Source: an uncultured Collinsella sp.
GTDB taxonomy: Bacteria > Actinomycetota > Coriobacteriia > Coriobacteriales > Coriobacteriaceae
NCBI GenBank assembly: GCA_900549355.1
Contig: UROA01000101.1
Coordinates: forward strand, 1-6,950
DNA length: 6,950 nt
Reading direction: 5' to 3'
Part shown: piece by piece, positions 5,357 to 6,950 of the stretch
Position numbering within the stretch: position 1 is the first letter of the stretch
Layout of the letters: each line of letters opens with the position of its first letter
The notes under the pieces: generated by a model
Seen by the model: only the letters and a program-made list of their open reading frames with translations
What the model was told of the DNA's origin: nothing
Databases searched by the model: none
Position numbers and translations under genes: made by a program

Positions 5357-6158
5357 AAGATTCCTTCATTCAGAATTGAAGCATGTGAGCAAATGGACGT
5401 ACGCCATAATCCTGGTAATTTATGCGTGCATGGTGGTATTGCAGCTTAATTCTTTCCCGATGTGGTTCTGTAGCCTCCGTGAGAACAGTTTCTTGGGCTT
5501 TTTCCCAGACCCGACGCTTCGGCTATCGGCAGAGGATGTCCTTCTATTTGGTAATGCAGAGGTTTTTCGCGGTCTACTGTTCAACGTAGCTCCGTTGGCT
5601 CATGCATTGTTCTTTCCGTTCATCGCGGCTTGCATTGTGCCGCGCTTTGTCAGTTCTGGCTTTATTGAGGAACCGTGGGGGTTGTCGGAGGCTCGGGGAG
5701 GGAAACGTGTGTGCGCTATCGTTGCGCGAGTGGTGCTGTCTTCTTTTGCCCTTTTGGGCGCGTTTATTCTGTCGAGTGTCGTTTTGTACTGTCTTAACTG
5801 TGCGATCGTTTTAGATGCTCAACAGTATTTCAACCTGAATATTATTTGCTATCGACTTCTTCTGGCGAGTGCCGTCTGCCTTGCATACGTGGTCTCTTGC
5901 GTGATTGCTGTTTCCTATTTTGGATCCGGCTTCGGTCCGATTGGCATGCTGCTGCTTGTCAACGTTGTGGCGATCTACATACAGCTCGGGGCCAATTCCA
6001 TGCTTCCGCTTCCGTCCTCGATGCTCATGTGGATTTGTGGCGTGACCCCGTTGGGGAATGGTCAATGCATTTCGATTCTAATTGACTGCCTAATTAACGT
6101 AGCAAGCGTTTTTACCATTTGCTTTACCGTAGACCGATTGCGGTCGAGATTTCTTTGA
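5340..6158 (+). CDS. ABC-2 type permease subunit 2 (LanE/LanG-like)
   Basis: A 272-residue membrane protein with about six predicted helices (19-36, 84-104, 124-150, 168-193, 197-216, 245-264). It has the same plan as the preceding permease, including EEPWGLSEARGGKR (110-123) at the equivalent place after helix 2; EE-x4-S-x-ARG is shared at identical spacing. The two proteins otherwise differ, suggesting an old duplication and a heterodimeric membrane unit with the ATPase. I start at ATG 5340, with GGGGGTG at 5327-5333 upstream; a GTG at 5322 would add six residues. It overlaps the previous gene by 17 bases and is the last gene of the operon. It is rich in Cys (about 12, many in helices), more than most such permeases. 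Confidence 0.8.
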   Translation: MARQTRRFLHSELKHVSKWTYAIILVIYACMVVLQLNSFPMWFCSLRENSFLGFFPDPTLRLSAEDVLLFGNAEVFRGLLFNVAPLAHALFFPFIAACIVPRFVSSGFIEEPWGLSEARGGKRVCAIVARVVLSSFALLGAFILSSVVLYCLNCAIVLDAQQYFNLNIICYRLLLASAVCLAYVVSCVIAVSYFGSGFGPIGMLLLVNVVAIYIQLGANSMLPLPSSMLMWICGVTPLGNGQCISILIDCLINVASVFTICFTVDRLRSRFL

Positions 6159-6198
6159 TTGTTTGTGAGGGATAATCATACCGAGCATACCAAATATA

Positions 6199-6241
6199 GG
6201 GGGGCGGGCACCGTGGCTGGCGCCCCCCCCCCGGCCCTTTT
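6199..6241. terminator. GC-rich hairpin between convergent genes, possible terminator
   Basis: GGGGGGCG (6199-6206) pairs with CGCCCCCC (6221-6228) around a 14-base loop, and TTTTA follows at 6238-6242 after an extra CCCCGGCCC. It lies 41 bases after the last permease stop and 52 bases before the end of the opposing gene, where a terminator for one or both would be expected. The T-tract is short and displaced, and the run of ten C (6223-6232) may be miscounted, so the fold is uncertain. Confidence 0.5.
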
Positions 6242-6279
6242 ATACAGCAAAGGAGGCTATAACCTGAGTGGTTTGCGAG

Positions 6280-6950
6280 CTAATGGGCCTGCTTTACCTT
6301 GGCCGCAGCCTCGACAAACGACTTCCACAGGTTAAAGTCGGTCTCGAGCGTCTGCCAGGTGTACTCGGGATGCCATTGCACACCCAAGCAGAACGGCTGG
6401 CCTTCGACCTCGATGCACTCAGGAACGCCGTCGGTTGCCTTGGCGACCAAGCGCGTGCTTTTACCCAGACGGTCGACGCAGCAGTGGTGTGCGGAGTTGG
6501 TCTGGATCAGCCTGTGCCCGCCAACCGCGCGTTCAAGCAGCGAGCCCGGCACGACTTCGACGGGATGTACGGGGTCGTTGAGCACGTGGGTATGGCGCCA
6601 CTGCGTGCGGCCCTCGCGAGCGCCTAGGCTCGGCACGTCCATGCACAGGGGGCCGCCAGTGGCGACATTGAGCAACTGCGTGCCGCGGCAGGTGGTAAAG
6701 AGCGGCTTTTTGGCGTGGAGTACCTCGCCGACTAGCTTGAACTCAAAGCTATCGCGGATCTCGCAGCAGAGGGTGGGATCGTAGGGTCGATCATCGCCCC
6801 AACGTTTGGGATTGACGTCGGGGCCGCCGGGGATGGCGATGCCGTCGGCGATATCGACGTAATGACGGATGACCTCAATGTCCTCGGTGATGGACATCTG
6901 CAGCGGCAGGGGGCCCGGGGGGCGGGGGGGGAGCGGAAACCAGACCAAAC
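6280..6950 (-). CDS. Gamma-glutamyl hydrolase of peptidase family C26 (class I glutamine amidotransferase-like), 5' end missing
   Basis: The frame is open to the right edge of the window (222 residues seen). It belongs to the family that cleaves gamma-glutamyl amide bonds, as in gamma-glutamyl-GABA hydrolase (PuuD). Visible marks, numbered from codon 6948-6946: DGIAIPGGPDVNP (35-47, oxyanion region), the nucleophile in TTCRGTQLLNVATGG (85-99, Cys87), NSAHH (151-155), and GVQWHPEY (189-196) giving catalytic His193 and Glu195. The C-terminal part ends normally at TAG (6282-6280). The family's N-terminal strand 'kPlIGIt...' (roughly 30-40 residues) is missing. Where 'GglPvllP' would be expected the frame reads PLPPRPPGPLPLQ from a poly-C stretch (6909-6932), so this end may be damaged or mis-sequenced. 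The exact substrate is not determined; no polyamine or GABA genes lie in view. Confidence 0.88.
   Translation of the reverse strand, partial: LVWFPLPPRPPGPLPLQMSITEDIEVIRHYVDIADGIAIPGGPDVNPKRWGDDRPYDPTLCCEIRDSFEFKLVGEVLHAKKPLFTTCRGTQLLNVATGGPLCMDVPSLGAREGRTQWRHTHVLNDPVHPVEVVPGSLLERAVGGHRLIQTNSAHHCCVDRLGKSTRLVAKATDGVPECIEVEGQPFCLGVQWHPEYTWQTLETDFNLWKSFVEAAAKVKQAH

Noticed and set aside
6248..6627. AAAGGAGG (6248-6255) followed by a GTG-started 119-codon plus-strand frame
   Set aside because: The frame lies antisense to the C26 hydrolase with its clear catalytic motifs, has no recognisable product, and the spacing from the ribosome-like site is long (12 bases).

Overview
The window looks like chromosome of a Coriobacteriia actinobacterium, most likely Collinsella or a close relative. 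This rests on the style of the c-di-GMP proteins, the GC-leaning codon use of the first genes, and a 5' intergenic stretch that I recall, unverified, as recurring in Collinsella genomes. No rRNA, tRNA, CRISPR array or transposase gene is visible.

Layout, left to right. (1) Positions 1-240 are intergenic; on the minus strand they hold what looks like a decayed copy of a dispersed repeat. (2) Positions 241-2500 are a two-gene plus-strand operon: a Cys-rich PAS-like / degenerate GGDEF / receiver / HD-GYP protein, then a free-standing Hpt phosphotransfer protein 22 bases later. (3) At 2525-2588 there is a perfect 18-bp inverted repeat with a partly paired centre and no U-tract. (4) Positions 2731-3629 are a tightly coupled pair: a four-helix DUF2975-type membrane protein and a small Cro/C1-type HTH regulator (YozG-like), closed by an intrinsic terminator. 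(5) Positions 3707-6158 hold a promoter and a three-gene ABC exporter operon with overlapping ends: one BcrA/LanF-type ATPase and two different six-helix ABC-2 permeases, the LanF-E-G layout of lantibiotic self-protection transporters. (6) Positions 6159-6279 are a convergent intergenic gap with a very GC-rich hairpin. (7) From 6280 to the right edge, on the minus strand, is the 3' part of a class I glutamine-amidotransferase-like gamma-glutamyl hydrolase (peptidase C26). Its N-terminal part runs into a G/C homopolymer stretch at the window edge.

How the genes may work together. The first operon is a c-di-GMP signalling module: the HD-GYP phosphodiesterase has all its metal ligands. Its GGDEF domain has lost catalytic signature residues but keeps the RxxD inhibitory site, so it probably senses c-di-GMP rather than making it. 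The Hpt protein is the obvious phosphate donor or sink for the receiver domain, but no kinase is present here. In the second half, the DUF2975/HTH pair has a palindrome TATCG-N5-CGATA in its own promoter region. A near copy (TATCG-N5-CAATA) covers the -10 region of the ABC promoter. This suggests, by inference, that the HTH protein controls both itself and the exporter. The region from about 2600 to 6160 reads as more AT-rich than the c-di-GMP operon and could be an accessory cassette; this is an impression by eye, not a computed value.
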